From the NCBI GenBank assembly GCA_017620155.1, contig JAFZQY010000071.1:1-64000 (forward strand): a stretch of 64,000 nt of DNA. Direction: 5' to 3'. Both the position numbers and the translations under genes were made by a program. Position 1 is the first letter of the stretch, and the number at the start of each line of letters is the position of its first letter. The notes under the pieces were generated by a model. That model saw only the letters and a program-made list of their open reading frames with translations. It did no database searches and was not told the DNA's origin. Of the stretch, positions 34,089 to 43,344 are shown in pieces. The DNA is from Lachnospiraceae bacterium (GTDB taxonomy: Bacteria > Bacillota > Clostridia > Lachnospirales > Lachnospiraceae).

Positions 34089-34117
34089 TTGACAAGGATT
34101 AAACTCGATGTTACGAT
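34089..34117 (+). promoter_or_regulatory. Promoter of the DUF2975-XRE operon
   Basis: TTGACA (34089-34094) and TACGAT (34112-34117) are 17 bases apart. Short palindromes (ATCGATCGAT and CAATTAATTG) lie just downstream at about 34123-34143, where the XRE protein could act (inference). Two TTAACGA direct repeats lie upstream. Confidence 0.7.
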
Positions 34118-34183
34118 GTGGTCATCGATCGATCAATTAATTGTATTTTTTTAACTATATCATTTTTCGGAGGAATTAGGACA

Positions 34184-34771
34184 ATGAACGAGAATGTAAA
34201 ACTTGAGAGCATAAAGAAGAGCTGCACTGTAGGCGAGAGAGTTGCGAACATCTTCTGTGTGATAGCCATCGTAGGATGTGTACTGGCACTTATTTCGGGA
34301 TGTGTGATCCTGAAGATGGGCCATGAATTTGACGACAAGATCGCGGCTCTCGAAGAATCGGGCAAGGTATCTTTTTCGGATACAATCGGCGGATACCAGG
34401 TCATGGGAATCAATCTGGGGGATGCGACATCCATCGAGTCGGACATTCCCGCAGTTCAGGAAGCACTGAAAGACCATCCGTATAGCATAGAGTGCTCCAT
34501 GGCGCTTTTTGGCATCGTTATCATGACAGCGATACTTGCGGTGATGACGAAACTTGTCGGAAGCGTATTTAAGATGATCCGTAAAGAAGACAATCCATTC
34601 ACCGATAAGGTCATAGGCCGCGTCGTGATAGTCATGATAGTGTTCAGCGCGATCCTTTTCCTTACTTCGGGAATCGGCAAGGGAATCCTGTGCGGCATCC
34701 TGACCTGGGTCGTATATACGATACTCGATTACGGACGCATGCTTCAGATCCAGTCCGATGAGACTCTGTGA
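34184..34771 (+). CDS. DUF2975-like membrane protein
   Basis: This is a 195-residue protein with four hydrophobic segments and the pairing typical of DUF2975: an adjacent short XRE regulator follows. It ends NPFTDKVIGRVVIVMIVFSAILF... as seen in that family (family call by pattern). Start is the ATG with CGGAGGAATTAGGACA before it rather than the upstream frame opening. Confidence 0.75.
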   Translation: MNENVKLESIKKSCTVGERVANIFCVIAIVGCVLALISGCVILKMGHEFDDKIAALEESGKVSFSDTIGGYQVMGINLGDATSIESDIPAVQEALKDHPYSIECSMALFGIVIMTAILAVMTKLVGSVFKMIRKEDNPFTDKVIGRVVIVMIVFSAILFLTSGIGKGILCGILTWVVYTILDYGRMLQIQSDETL

Positions 34772-34784
34772 CGGAGGTGGGCTT

Positions 34785-35006
34785 ATGGGACAGATAATAT
34801 TAAGACTCGACCGCGTCATGGCCGACCGCAAGATGTCACTTAACGACCTGGCAGAAAAGGTCGGCGTATCAAATGTAAATCTATCTAAGATGAAGAACGG
34901 CAAGATCTCGGCGATCCGCTTTTCCACATTGGTAGCGGTATGCGAGGCGCTTAACTGCCAGCCCGGGGATATTCTCGAATACAGCCCCGAGGATCCGGCA
35001 GAATAG
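34785..35006 (+). CDS. Short XRE-family regulator (YozG type)
   Basis: This 73-residue Cro/CI helix-turn-helix protein (LDRVMADRKMSLNDLAEKVG, VSNVNLSKMKNGKISAIRFSTL, CEALNCQPGDILEY) has the YozG features. It has ACGGAGGTGGGCTT before its ATG, 13 bases after the DUF2975 stop. It probably controls its own operon. Confidence 0.9.
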   Translation: MGQIILRLDRVMADRKMSLNDLAEKVGVSNVNLSKMKNGKISAIRFSTLVAVCEALNCQPGDILEYSPEDPAE

Positions 35007-35019
35007 AAGGAGGATCGAT

Positions 35020-35877
35020 ATGGATATTCAATCAATCGGAGGAGGACAGATCGCACTTTTGGTAACCGGGATCATCATATGCGCAGTTGTCCCGATAGCG
35101 ATTTGGATCATATGGCTTATTAAGAAAAAAGAAAAGTTCACCACGATACTTGCAGGTGCAGCTACATTCATACTGTTTGCGATCATCCTGGAAAAGCCTA
35201 TCCAGAATGCCTTGATCTTTCCGACAATGATGGGACTGTCGGAGCATGAGGCGAGTACATTCATTAATGCAAGACCTGTTCTGTGGGCATTCCTCTTAGG
35301 GCTTTTCCCCGGGGTATTCGAAGAGACAGGAAGATTCATAGCTTATAAGACCGTACTTAGGAACCGGAAGAACCGAGAGACATCGATCTCTCACGGGATC
35401 GGTCACGGCGGTATCGAGCAGATCCTCGTGCTGCTTGCTAACGGAGGGTTAGTGACATATCTGACCTATGCTGTGATGATCAATACAGGTACATTTCAGC
35501 TTGTTATAGATCAGGTGATGGCGACGGCCCCTGATCAGGTCGAACTGCTGTATGAGCAGGTGGCGCAGATTGCTTCGTTCTCCTTCGCGAACCTCGGATT
35601 ATACCTGGTCGAGCGTCTTGGGTTCGCGTTCCTGTATCATGTGGGTGCATCGATCCTGGTGTTCTATGCCTGCAAGGATAAGAAGAAGTTCTGGCTGTAT
35701 CCTTTTGCGATACTTATTCATACTCTGATAGATGGAATGGCAGGTCTTAACATGGCCGGCGTGATCAGTCTTTCCGATGCGGCGCTCGAAGCAGTACTCG
35801 CAGTAACAGGCATCCTGGTATTCTTCGGAGCATATTTCCTGCTCTACAGAAAAGATCCCGAAAATGTGGTATTATAA
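35020..35877 (+). CDS. YhfC family intramembrane metalloprotease-like protein
   Basis: This is a 285-residue protein with seven or eight membrane helices. It has FPGVFEETGRFIAYK, SHGIGHGGIEQIL and FAILIHTLIDGMAG, the Glu/His pattern of the YhfC family (related to PrsW/CPBP-type membrane proteases). It is 13 bases after the XRE gene, with AGAAGGAGG upstream. Its role might be processing of a membrane regulator, but no target is visible. Confidence 0.87.
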   Translation: MDIQSIGGGQIALLVTGIIICAVVPIAIWIIWLIKKKEKFTTILAGAATFILFAIILEKPIQNALIFPTMMGLSEHEASTFINARPVLWAFLLGLFPGVFEETGRFIAYKTVLRNRKNRETSISHGIGHGGIEQILVLLANGGLVTYLTYAVMINTGTFQLVIDQVMATAPDQVELLYEQVAQIASFSFANLGLYLVERLGFAFLYHVGASILVFYACKDKKKFWLYPFAILIHTLIDGMAGLNMAGVISLSDAALEAVLAVTGILVFFGAYFLLYRKDPENVVL

Positions 35878-35882
35878 GACGT

Positions 35883-36413
35883 ATGAAAAAGAGATTCCCG
35901 GTGGTCACGGACCGCCTGTTGCTTCAACCGAATAATGAAGAGGACTGCCTGAACTCGGAGTGGTCGGTCAGTCTGCGCGAAGAACTGGATAAGACGATCG
36001 GATCATTTAAACTGACCAGGTCCAAGGTACCCGGCGAGGCATCGATCAGCGTAGAACTTGAACCGGATTATCGCAATCAGGGATACGGATCCGAGATATT
36101 CTATGATATGTCGATCTTCGTGTTCGGCACGGGCAGGATGAAAGAACTGTACGCTTCATGCAAGGATGAGAACCGCATCTGCAAGCGTGCGCTTGAGAAG
36201 GCTAAATACGTATATCGTGAGAACAAGGACGGCCTCGATCACTTTTCCGTAAAGAAAGATAAATCGGCATGGACCGGACTCTATGTCTGCATCGGATTCC
36301 TGGCGGGACTGATCCTCGGTATCCTAATCTCGAATCTCTGGCTTGGGATGGGCATCGGACTGCTTGCCGGATTCCTGACCGGATGGGTGCTTGATGCCAG
36401 AGAAAAACAATAA
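35883..36413 (+). CDS. GNAT acetyltransferase-like domain with C-terminal membrane hairpin
   Basis: This is a 176-residue protein. The first 125 residues look like a GNAT fold with the acetyl-CoA loop RNQGYGSE and ENRICKRALEKAKY, but the N-terminal substrate part is shortened. A C-terminal pair of membrane helices (about 130-170) containing glycine-rich GLILGILISNLWLGMGIG anchors it. Membrane-anchored GNATs are uncommon. It follows YhfC by five bases. Confidence 0.75.
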   Translation: MKKRFPVVTDRLLLQPNNEEDCLNSEWSVSLREELDKTIGSFKLTRSKVPGEASISVELEPDYRNQGYGSEIFYDMSIFVFGTGRMKELYASCKDENRICKRALEKAKYVYRENKDGLDHFSVKKDKSAWTGLYVCIGFLAGLILGILISNLWLGMGIGLLAGFLTGWVLDAREKQ

Positions 36414-36422
36414 GCTTATACC

Positions 36423-36920
36423 ATGCAGGAAGACAGAACACTGATCAAATTCAAAGACAGTCTGATAGTTTCGGGAACCGGAGTGATGGTGTTCGGTTTC
36501 TGGGTCGTGATCAAGTCTGTTCTCATGCTGGTCTTCCAGCGTGGTGAAGTAAATGAACTGGTAGATCACGCCCTCGATGATCCTGAGGAACGGAAGTATA
36601 TCTATCTGGTAATGGTCATCATACTTGTGATCATAATCGGAATCAGGTCTTATATCGGACTTTCGGCCCGTGCGGACGGATTCGGGCGAAAGAAGTCTAT
36701 GGTATATGTTATCGTTGCTGTAGCGGTGCTGATATTCGAGGTCTGGGCAACTATTGATTCTCTCAGCAAGTTTGATGGATCTTCTTTTGATGATATCATG
36801 GATCGTTCGATCGAAGTTCTCGTAGATATCACTACATATATCGTGATGATCCAGATGATCATTTCGAGCATAGCGGTGAGATACCTCAGAAGAAAAAAAT
36901 CGGAGGCCTCGCATGAATAA
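36423..36920 (+). CDS. Four-helix membrane protein, function unknown
   Basis: This 165-residue protein has four hydrophobic segments and a basic C-terminus (RRKKSEASHE). No Shine-Dalgarno is obvious for the ATG, so translation may be coupled to the GNAT gene nine bases upstream. It overlaps the DUF6765 gene by eight bases. I do not recognise a family. Confidence 0.7.
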   Translation: MQEDRTLIKFKDSLIVSGTGVMVFGFWVVIKSVLMLVFQRGEVNELVDHALDDPEERKYIYLVMVIILVIIIGIRSYIGLSARADGFGRKKSMVYVIVAVAVLIFEVWATIDSLSKFDGSSFDDIMDRSIEVLVDITTYIVMIQMIISSIAVRYLRRKKSEASHE

Positions 36921-38064
36921 GGACTTCCACTACTACGCGACATACTGCGCAGCATTTCTTGCCGGATATGATCATGAGGAGAGTATGATCATCGCCTACA
37001 GCGATCAGTTCACTGATGTATGTACCGCTGCATATCTTAAGAGTGTAAAAGGCCCCCGTTCCGCAGCTACAACCCAGCTTCAGACAGAACTTCTCGATGC
37101 TCCGACAGATCCGGTCGGACTTCAGAATATCACCCGCATCTGGGCATCATTTCATTTTCTTCCATATGATCTGAAGGCTAAGCCCAAAGGACTCTGTTCG
37201 AAGAGATATCTGCATAAATACCGCCTCATATGTAAGCCTAACGGAGAACTTGTCAAAGAGACGGTCGAACTTGCACGTGGAAAAACGCTTCAGGCAGCGG
37301 GAATCGCCATGCATGTACTGGCGGATACCTGGGCGCATTCTTATTTTGCGGGCACACCTTCGCTTGTTATCAACAATACCAACTATCATTTCTACGAGAT
37401 CATGGAAGACGGCACCAGGCGTCAGATCGAATTTAAACACAGCCCCTCCGCGCCCGACGATCTTGACAAAAGCATATATATGAACAGCCTGTATCAGTCC
37501 AACGAGAATAGCATCATGAATCTCGGACACGGCAGGGCAGGCCATCTGCCGGATTATTCGTTCGTGAAGTACGCGTATCTCCCCGCATGGGATGATTACA
37601 ACGAGATGGTCAAGGACAATCCGTCTGATTATCATCATGCTTTTTGTCAGATGATAACGGCTCTGAGTTCTCTTCGCGAAGAAGGGGGAGTGTTTGAGAC
37701 GGGTGTCTATGATACAGAGAAAACTACTCCGTATGAGGACAGGATAAAAGAGATCATCAATACCAGGAAGGCCGATCTGTGCGATGAGTGGAGAGCCTTC
37801 GGCGAGGAACTCTCCGGTGAGAGAATAGAGGACTTCGATCCCGATAAGCATAAGCAGGAATACATCTTAGCCGAAGAGAAAAAAGACACTTTTCTGGGAT
37901 CATTTTTCTTGGCGGCCATGGCGCAGAAGAGCATGGTTACTGACAGGATCTTCAAATCCCATAATCTGCTCGCTGGTTACAGCGTTGAGTATGACAAACG
38001 CAGGAAGGGCATAAAAGATTATCGGAAACTGGTAGAGTACATGACCGAGAGGGACGAAGCATGA
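36913..38064 (+). CDS. DUF6765-like protein
   Basis: This 383-residue protein begins MNKDFHYYATYCAAFLAGYDHEESMIIAYSDQFTD and has HVLADTWAHSYFAGTP. These His/Asp-rich helical motifs fit DUF6765 and recall the metal site of zinc-dependent phospholipase C (inference). It has no signal peptide and is translated with the flanking membrane proteins by overlaps on both sides. Confidence 0.8.
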   Translation: MNKDFHYYATYCAAFLAGYDHEESMIIAYSDQFTDVCTAAYLKSVKGPRSAATTQLQTELLDAPTDPVGLQNITRIWASFHFLPYDLKAKPKGLCSKRYLHKYRLICKPNGELVKETVELARGKTLQAAGIAMHVLADTWAHSYFAGTPSLVINNTNYHFYEIMEDGTRRQIEFKHSPSAPDDLDKSIYMNSLYQSNENSIMNLGHGRAGHLPDYSFVKYAYLPAWDDYNEMVKDNPSDYHHAFCQMITALSSLREEGGVFETGVYDTEKTTPYEDRIKEIINTRKADLCDEWRAFGEELSGERIEDFDPDKHKQEYILAEEKKDTFLGSFFLAAMAQKSMVTDRIFKSHNLLAGYSVEYDKRRKGIKDYRKLVEYMTERDEA

Positions 38065-38594
38065 CACTCACAAAGCGGATAGTGAAAGTCATAACGGGTA
38101 TCGTGATGATCGCTTTTGCGATACTTCTGATACTTTATCCCGAGATCGCATTAGATGTGATAATCGGCGTACTGAGTATTATGCTCATTGCCAACGCGCT
38201 GAAATGCATCGGCTTTTATTTTTCCATGGGAAGGCATATGGTCGGCGGCATGAGATTGCTGATCCGCGGAGTTATCATGCTGGATCTTGGCCTTTTTGCA
38301 TATTCGATCTACGATGTGCCGAGAATCTACATCGTGCTGTATCTTCTGTTCATCCATGCATTTGCCGGCGCTGTGGATGTGCTCGGCGCTCTGGATGCGA
38401 AGAAACTCGAAGCCGGATCGTGGCAACTTAAGATGGCTACGGGAATGATCAACATTCTGATCGGAATCTTATGTCTTGTTTTCATCAGATCCGAGAGAAT
38501 GATAGATTACATATACTGCTCGGGCCTGATCATTACGGCTCTCTCTAATATATTCTCGGCATTCAGACGCACGGCCGTGGTGTCGGTGAGTTAG
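38061..38594 (+). CDS. DUF308/HdeD-like membrane protein
   Basis: This is a 177-residue protein with six short hydrophobic segments in two related triplets, resembling the DUF308 (HdeD) family, e.g. ITGIVMIAFAILLILYPEIA. It overlaps DUF6765 by four bases (ATGA) and ends the operon. Confidence 0.78.
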   Translation: MTLTKRIVKVITGIVMIAFAILLILYPEIALDVIIGVLSIMLIANALKCIGFYFSMGRHMVGGMRLLIRGVIMLDLGLFAYSIYDVPRIYIVLYLLFIHAFAGAVDVLGALDAKKLEAGSWQLKMATGMINILIGILCLVFIRSERMIDYIYCSGLIITALSNIFSAFRRTAVVSVS

Positions 38595-38628
38595 CACCGA
38601 AGATGCCTGGTATTTTGCACGATTATAC

Positions 38629-38665
38629 CGTCCTCTGTCCTTTTTTGAGGCAGGGGACGTTTTGT
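38629..38665 (+). terminator. Terminator after the DUF308 gene
   Basis: An 11-bp stem (CGTCCTCTGTCC at 38629-38640 with GGCAGGGGACG at 38649-38659, some G-U) is followed by TTTTGT. Confidence 0.88.
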
Positions 38666-38742
38666 ATGCTCAGGTCCTAAACTATCAGTTTATTGAGCCT
38701 TCCCCGTGATGATATTAGAATTAGTTCAAAGGAGGAATTCTC

Positions 38743-39867
38743 ATGGGTGATAAATCAATTCAGAGTGATGACATATCAAAAATGATAGAGGAAAATGCCG
38801 GGAAAAGTGCTCCTGTTTCGCAAGAAGAGCTGATGAAGGCAATGGACAGCATGGCCGCATCACATGCTGAGGAAAAAGCAAACGATCCCTGGATCAAAAG
38901 AAGCCGAAAACTACCGGCATATGCACTTGATGTGATAAGAGACGGCAGCGATGAGTACCATAAGGCACTTACGGATGCGATACTGGCCATTACAGAAGGG
39001 GAATACGGCTATATAGATTATAAGGGATATAAAATCTACTATAACGATACGCCGCATCTAAAAAGCATCTCATTAAAAGACGGAAAAAAAGAATACAGTT
39101 ATTGGATCAGCTTTGAATGCGATGCGCTTAGGTGCACCTGCTATGAGGAATACGAATCGGAAGAGGAGAGAAAGGGCTTTCTGGATCCCAAAAACGAACT
39201 GTTTGAGAAGACATTGGCGATGCTCGATCGGGAGATAGAATACCTGGATGAAGGCAGTTGGATCAAAGAAAAGAAAAAACTAAACATCTATGATTTCAAA
39301 GACTATACACCCGGTGAGCGCAGATTCGAATCCATCGAATGGGATGAACGGAATAAGATCGCATCAAATATGCTTTCATATCTGATGGATGATGCACTTA
39401 AAAGGGCGAGGGGACATGAGTATACGGAGGCGGATTTTGCAGTCTTTGCCGATGTGATCCGCACAATGATCTATTTTGCCGATTACGGAAAACGAAACTA
39501 TCTTTTCGAACTGGAGGGCCTCATTCAATTCAAGTGGAAACCGAAGACGAAACATGATCGATTTATTTGGCAGTGCATGGATGAATTCGGTCAGGGTGAT
39601 CTGCCCAACAGACTGTTTGACAACTGCACTTTATATTATTTCCTTCATGACCCTCAGGGGTGGGAAGCGGTAGCGTATCTTGCACCGATAATGGCTCTTT
39701 GGGAAATGTGTCACGATTATGATCCTGATAGCATCAAGGATGGATTGCTCAGGCTGTTTGACAGGATCCCGGCTGAAGGAGATCGGGAGAGGATAGAAAA
39801 ACTCATCGAAGAGGACAGGGCAAAAGCAGGTAAAGGGGGTGACACGGATGACTGGGATGACATTTGA
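38743..39867 (+). CDS. Uncharacterised soluble protein with helical MotA-like segment
   Basis: This is a 374-residue protein without signal or membrane segments. It is acidic overall. The C-terminal half (about 225-360) contains IYFADYGKRNYLFELEGLI followed by two helical stretches, a pattern recalling the cytoplasmic part of MotA (weak, by eye). The ATG has AAAGGAGGAATTCTC. A terminator separates it from the genes before. Its end overlaps the next gene. I do not recognise a function. Confidence 0.65.
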   Translation: MGDKSIQSDDISKMIEENAGKSAPVSQEELMKAMDSMAASHAEEKANDPWIKRSRKLPAYALDVIRDGSDEYHKALTDAILAITEGEYGYIDYKGYKIYYNDTPHLKSISLKDGKKEYSYWISFECDALRCTCYEEYESEEERKGFLDPKNELFEKTLAMLDREIEYLDEGSWIKEKKKLNIYDFKDYTPGERRFESIEWDERNKIASNMLSYLMDDALKRARGHEYTEADFAVFADVIRTMIYFADYGKRNYLFELEGLIQFKWKPKTKHDRFIWQCMDEFGQGDLPNRLFDNCTLYYFLHDPQGWEAVAYLAPIMALWEMCHDYDPDSIKDGLLRLFDRIPAEGDRERIEKLIEEDRAKAGKGGDTDDWDDI

Positions 39868-40735
39868 AGCAGCGCGGGATTGCACATCTAAGATAAAAGG
39901 TCTTACACCTTCCGAAGAGAAGATACAGGAAATGATTTCCTTCCTCTCGAAAGTGAACAGACTGGCTGAAATATGCGAATGGGAAGGCCCTTCGGGCTTA
40001 CGGCTCGAGGCGGAAAACCTGCCTGATGATACGGCTTACGAGAAGGCGTTTAAGGAAAGCGTATATATGTGGATGGAAGGATGCGGAGTAGATGAAGCGG
40101 TGAACCATGCTGCTAAAGCATATTTCAAGGAGAATCCTTCAGGCTATGATGCGGCCATATTCTTTGCGGCAGTGTTCAGCGTTAATGGCATACTTGAAGG
40201 TGAAATGGCCTATTCGTTTATAGATAAGGCTCTGCAGTATCTTCTCCCCGACGGATGGCGCTGGTTCGAGGAAGACGACAAAGAGGCTGAGGCTCATAAG
40301 GATGATGAAGATTGGTATCCTCTTATGCATAGTCACAGAAAAGTTTTTCTCGGAGATCCCCGGGAAGATGTAAAGCACAGATTTGATGATGTGAAAGTAT
40401 GTGACCTGATCCCCCTAAAAGATGAGAAGGCAGCCGGGATCGGAAGAAGGATCGCGGACAGATTGCCGGATTATAAAGACGGAGCACTTCAGTTGATCCT
40501 GAAAGAACTGACGTATCAAGATCTTGAAAAAGCGCTGTATGTGCTTCCGGAGGAAGCCGAGGAAAGGATCATGTCAAATATCAGTTCATACTCTGTTCCG
40601 GATATAAAGGGACATTGCATCCTGAATAAAGACACGACCGGCGCAGATGAGATGCGGGTGGCTGTCAGAAAACTCGAAGAAGCAATGGATGCATATGACG
40701 GAGATCCTGCCTTGGAAGCAGAATATGATAATTAG
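39848..40735 (+). CDS. Protein with MotA-like helical region and FliG C-terminal-like domain
   Basis: This is a 295-residue soluble acidic protein. Residues about 25-120 (FLSKVNRLAEICEWEGPSG, LRLEAENLPDD, MWMEGCGVDEAVNHAAKAYF) follow the MotA cytoplasmic pattern of LA..A...G...LE then dG.d.e.v. Residues about 185-290 (QLILKELTYQDLEKALYVLP, EEAEERIMSNISSYSV, VRKLEEA) follow FliG-C, in which the EEL.EKI..NMS pattern is diagnostic. Start at 39848 has GGGGGTGA before it. No flagellar gene is in the window. It overlaps the preceding gene by 20 bases. Confidence 0.68.
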   Translation: MTGMTFEAARDCTSKIKGLTPSEEKIQEMISFLSKVNRLAEICEWEGPSGLRLEAENLPDDTAYEKAFKESVYMWMEGCGVDEAVNHAAKAYFKENPSGYDAAIFFAAVFSVNGILEGEMAYSFIDKALQYLLPDGWRWFEEDDKEAEAHKDDEDWYPLMHSHRKVFLGDPREDVKHRFDDVKVCDLIPLKDEKAAGIGRRIADRLPDYKDGALQLILKELTYQDLEKALYVLPEEAEERIMSNISSYSVPDIKGHCILNKDTTGADEMRVAVRKLEEAMDAYDGDPALEAEYDN

Positions 40736-40750
40736 GAATATGGTAATCAG

Positions 40751-41599
40751 ATGAACAAAGAAGAATGGAAAAGCATAGATGATCTTCGGATAACAGACCG
40801 GGAGCTGTCCGGATTATATTATTCCGCCGATTATGCAAAAGAACATAAGAATATGAAAGACTGGTACAGTTCGATCGGAGATTTCATGTATGCTGTCGAA
40901 GAGGGTGTGTACATAAAGGAAGATGAAAACGGGAGTATCTTATACTGCGTGAAGGGGCGGGATATGTCTGATTCCGGCCTTAGGAAATGGGATACGCAGT
41001 TTGGTACCTATACATCTGATGACAGAGGAGAATTCGGAGGAGAATTGCTTGCTCCCGACGGAAAAAGCATCGGAGGAAACTTCCGATTTATGTTCGACCT
41101 GGATGATAAGGTTTATGCCGTAAGTACATCTGCTCACTTGGCGATCGCGCATACCTCGATACTGAGATTCGACAGCACCTCGGAGTATGAATATGTTTAC
41201 AATACTTCGGATGTGATCACATCGATGCTTGACGGAAACTCGAGTGAAAACCTAAAATGTGATGCCATCTGTGTCAAAGATGATGAGGCTTATGCAGTTC
41301 TTACCGGATTCATATCGGAACCACAAGATCTGTTATCCAAAGCGTTATGGGTTATCAGAATATTGAAGATCAAAAGCGGACAAGCCGTATGCATAAAGGA
41401 ATATGAAGGAAAGTCGCTGGCAAAGATAAACAACTTGATCGTTCAGAAAGATAAAATCTATATATCGTGCGACAAAATGGTCTGTGAATTTGATTTTGAT
41501 GCGGTTAATGAACAGTTCGGAAATATGCGATACAGAACCTGTATTTCCCCGGACGATGAAGACAATCTGATCAGAACAGAGGAAGAATTAAAAATCTAA
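40751..41599 (+). CDS. Uncharacterised soluble protein, beta-rich
   Basis: This 282-residue protein lacks signal and membrane segments. It has alternating strands (for example LDDKVYAVSTSAHLAIAH, DDEAYAVLTGFIS, KDKIYISCDKMVCEFD), suggesting a propeller-like or beta-sheet fold. I do not recognise a family. It follows the FliG-like gene closely. Confidence 0.65.
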   Translation: MNKEEWKSIDDLRITDRELSGLYYSADYAKEHKNMKDWYSSIGDFMYAVEEGVYIKEDENGSILYCVKGRDMSDSGLRKWDTQFGTYTSDDRGEFGGELLAPDGKSIGGNFRFMFDLDDKVYAVSTSAHLAIAHTSILRFDSTSEYEYVYNTSDVITSMLDGNSSENLKCDAICVKDDEAYAVLTGFISEPQDLLSKALWVIRILKIKSGQAVCIKEYEGKSLAKINNLIVQKDKIYISCDKMVCEFDFDAVNEQFGNMRYRTCISPDDEDNLIRTEEELKI

Positions 41600-41682
41600 C
41601 GGTTTTTCAATATAATGAATTAAAACCTGCAGCACAGTTTTGTATAATGCATATAGAGGCATAAAGGAGATAAAACAAAGAT

Positions 41683-42288
41683 ATGGAAATTATCAAACAG
41701 GAAGAAGTCGGGATGCCTGAATCCGTCACTTTAAAACTCAGGCCTGATGATGACAATTTTGATTACCGGATCTATCCGGCAAAGACGGTCGAAAAAACGG
41801 TCGCACTTTTGACAAATAGCGGGATATACTTTGATCTTGTGCCGGGAGATTCAGAGCACTTCGGCATGATCCCGCTTGTGCCGTCCGCATTTGATAATGA
41901 TGAATTGGAGCAGATGGATGCAGTCGCTCTTATGTGTCAAATAGATGGCGCAGATCTGGACGAAGCGGTTCGGTACATAAATGAGCACGATGATGCAGAT
42001 AGGATTATTGTGATGAAGCGCTCGGAACTCCCCGAGTTTATGGATTTACTGGATGAAGAAAAAGTCCGTGGGCTTTCACCGGAGATCAGAGAGGTACTAT
42101 GCATTTATATGAGGAATCTGCTCGATATGACCGACGGAGACAGGATGAGAAGCATCATAGATTTTGATGAGAAGAACTCCTTTGGACGTCTTCTTCTCTG
42201 CTTCAGCAGGGCGGTTCAGGAGTTTATTCTGAATCACGTGACCAATAGATTTGAACAGAAATTACGCGAAGACATGATGGATAAATAG
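41683..42288 (+). CDS. FliG C-terminal-like protein
   Basis: This is a 201-residue acidic protein. Its last 70 residues (MRSIIDFDEKNSFGRLLLCFSR, AVQEFILNHVTNRFEQKLREDM) follow FliG-C in the order of hydrophobic and charged residues (I..N.S.R....L.EDM). The N-terminal part is unassigned. GGAGATAAAACAAAG precedes the ATG. Together with the gene at 39848 it gives two FliG-like domains in this cluster. Confidence 0.65.
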   Translation: MEIIKQEEVGMPESVTLKLRPDDDNFDYRIYPAKTVEKTVALLTNSGIYFDLVPGDSEHFGMIPLVPSAFDNDELEQMDAVALMCQIDGADLDEAVRYINEHDDADRIIVMKRSELPEFMDLLDEEKVRGLSPEIREVLCIYMRNLLDMTDGDRMRSIIDFDEKNSFGRLLLCFSRAVQEFILNHVTNRFEQKLREDMMDK

Positions 42289-42316
42289 GCAGAAAAGAAA
42301 AGGGAGGATTTGAAAA

Positions 42317-42655
42317 ATGAAAACTGATATGGATTATTATGAAATAGAGATACAGGGGCAGACAATATATTTACCTAAATCATATACGGTAGACTTTTTG
42401 TTTATGAATAACCCCACTACACACAATTGCCTGAACGGATATGCCTTTTTCCATAGACTCTCAGGAGCAGAAGCTGAAAAAGAAATACTTCAAAAGATAT
42501 CAGAAAACAGGTATTCGGAAATAGCCACGGAGATCGTTACCGGCATGGCACAGACATACGGATCGGATTTATTTATATATACAAATATCGTAAGTTATGA
42601 TGAGCTTGATCTAGATATAACTATTCCCGAAGAAGTATACAAAAAAGGTAAATAA
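42317..42655 (+). CDS. Small uncharacterised protein
   Basis: This is a 112-residue acidic protein with no signal peptide. It has GGGAGGATTTGAAA before the ATG. No family is recognised. It lies between the FliG-like gene and a bitopic membrane protein. Confidence 0.65.
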   Translation: MKTDMDYYEIEIQGQTIYLPKSYTVDFLFMNNPTTHNCLNGYAFFHRLSGAEAEKEILQKISENRYSEIATEIVTGMAQTYGSDLFIYTNIVSYDELDLDITIPEEVYKKGK

Positions 42656-42669
42656 AAGAAACAACCATA

Positions 42670-43344
42670 ATGGGTTCTGACAGAAAAAAACGAAGAAAAA
42701 GAAGATCTCCGGTCGGCTATATTATTGTTATCTTAATTTTACTGACTCTTATGTCTCTGCTCATCTATGAGCACTTTTTTCCATTGAAAAAATTACCCGT
42801 CGGGACATGGGTACATGAAGAGAATCTGACTCAGACTGCGGATGATGCCATGCACGAATGGCTTCATCCGGCGGAACCTGAGGGAGTGGAAATGAACGGA
42901 TATCCGGCATCGGAACCGGTATGCGTGAACATCGTCCTGACGGTCAATTCCGACGGAACATATGAGCAGCATGTAGATGAGGAATCATATGTGAATGCCG
43001 GTGAGACTGCCTATAAGAATTTCGGTCTGGCGCTTGAATCTCTCATAAATGCCAGATTTGGTGTCATAGGCATGACCGGTGAAAGCGGCATATCCTCTGA
43101 TGAGATCAGTACTCTTATGGGAGAAGCCGTGGGCATGGGAACCGATGAATATCTCAGAAAAGCCGTTCCCGATATCCTTCCGACATATGAAGAGTATTCT
43201 GCAGAGCATGATTCACACGGGACCTGTGCTGTTGAAGGCGACTTTATCATTTTTGACGGGGGAGCAGGACAGACATTACTGTTTGATGATAACAGGATGC
43301 TTATTGATGATGTGATGTATCTGAAGGTTGATGATGAGAAATAA
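42670..43344 (+). CDS. Bitopic membrane protein with extracellular domain
   Basis: This 224-residue protein has a strongly basic start (KKRRKRRS), one N-terminal membrane helix (about 14-34), and an extracytoplasmic remainder that includes a C-terminal pattern GDFIIFDGG...TLLFDDNRMLIDDVMYLK common in lipocalin-like DUF modules. It overlaps the carboxypeptidase gene by 17 bases. Function unknown. Confidence 0.7.
   Translation: MGSDRKKRRKRRSPVGYIIVILILLTLMSLLIYEHFFPLKKLPVGTWVHEENLTQTADDAMHEWLHPAEPEGVEMNGYPASEPVCVNIVLTVNSDGTYEQHVDEESYVNAGETAYKNFGLALESLINARFGVIGMTGESGISSDEISTLMGEAVGMGTDEYLRKAVPDILPTYEEYSAEHDSHGTCAVEGDFIIFDGGAGQTLLFDDNRMLIDDVMYLKVDDEK

Noticed and set aside
34160..35056. A 298-codon open frame on the minus strand across the DUF2975 and XRE genes
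   Set aside because: It lies antisense to two genes with good ribosome sites and recognisable families, and its product shows no motif.
36324..36914. A 196-codon minus-strand frame across the GNAT and membrane genes
   Set aside because: Antisense to an operon with continuous coupling; His/Arg/Asp-rich composition typical of shadow frames.
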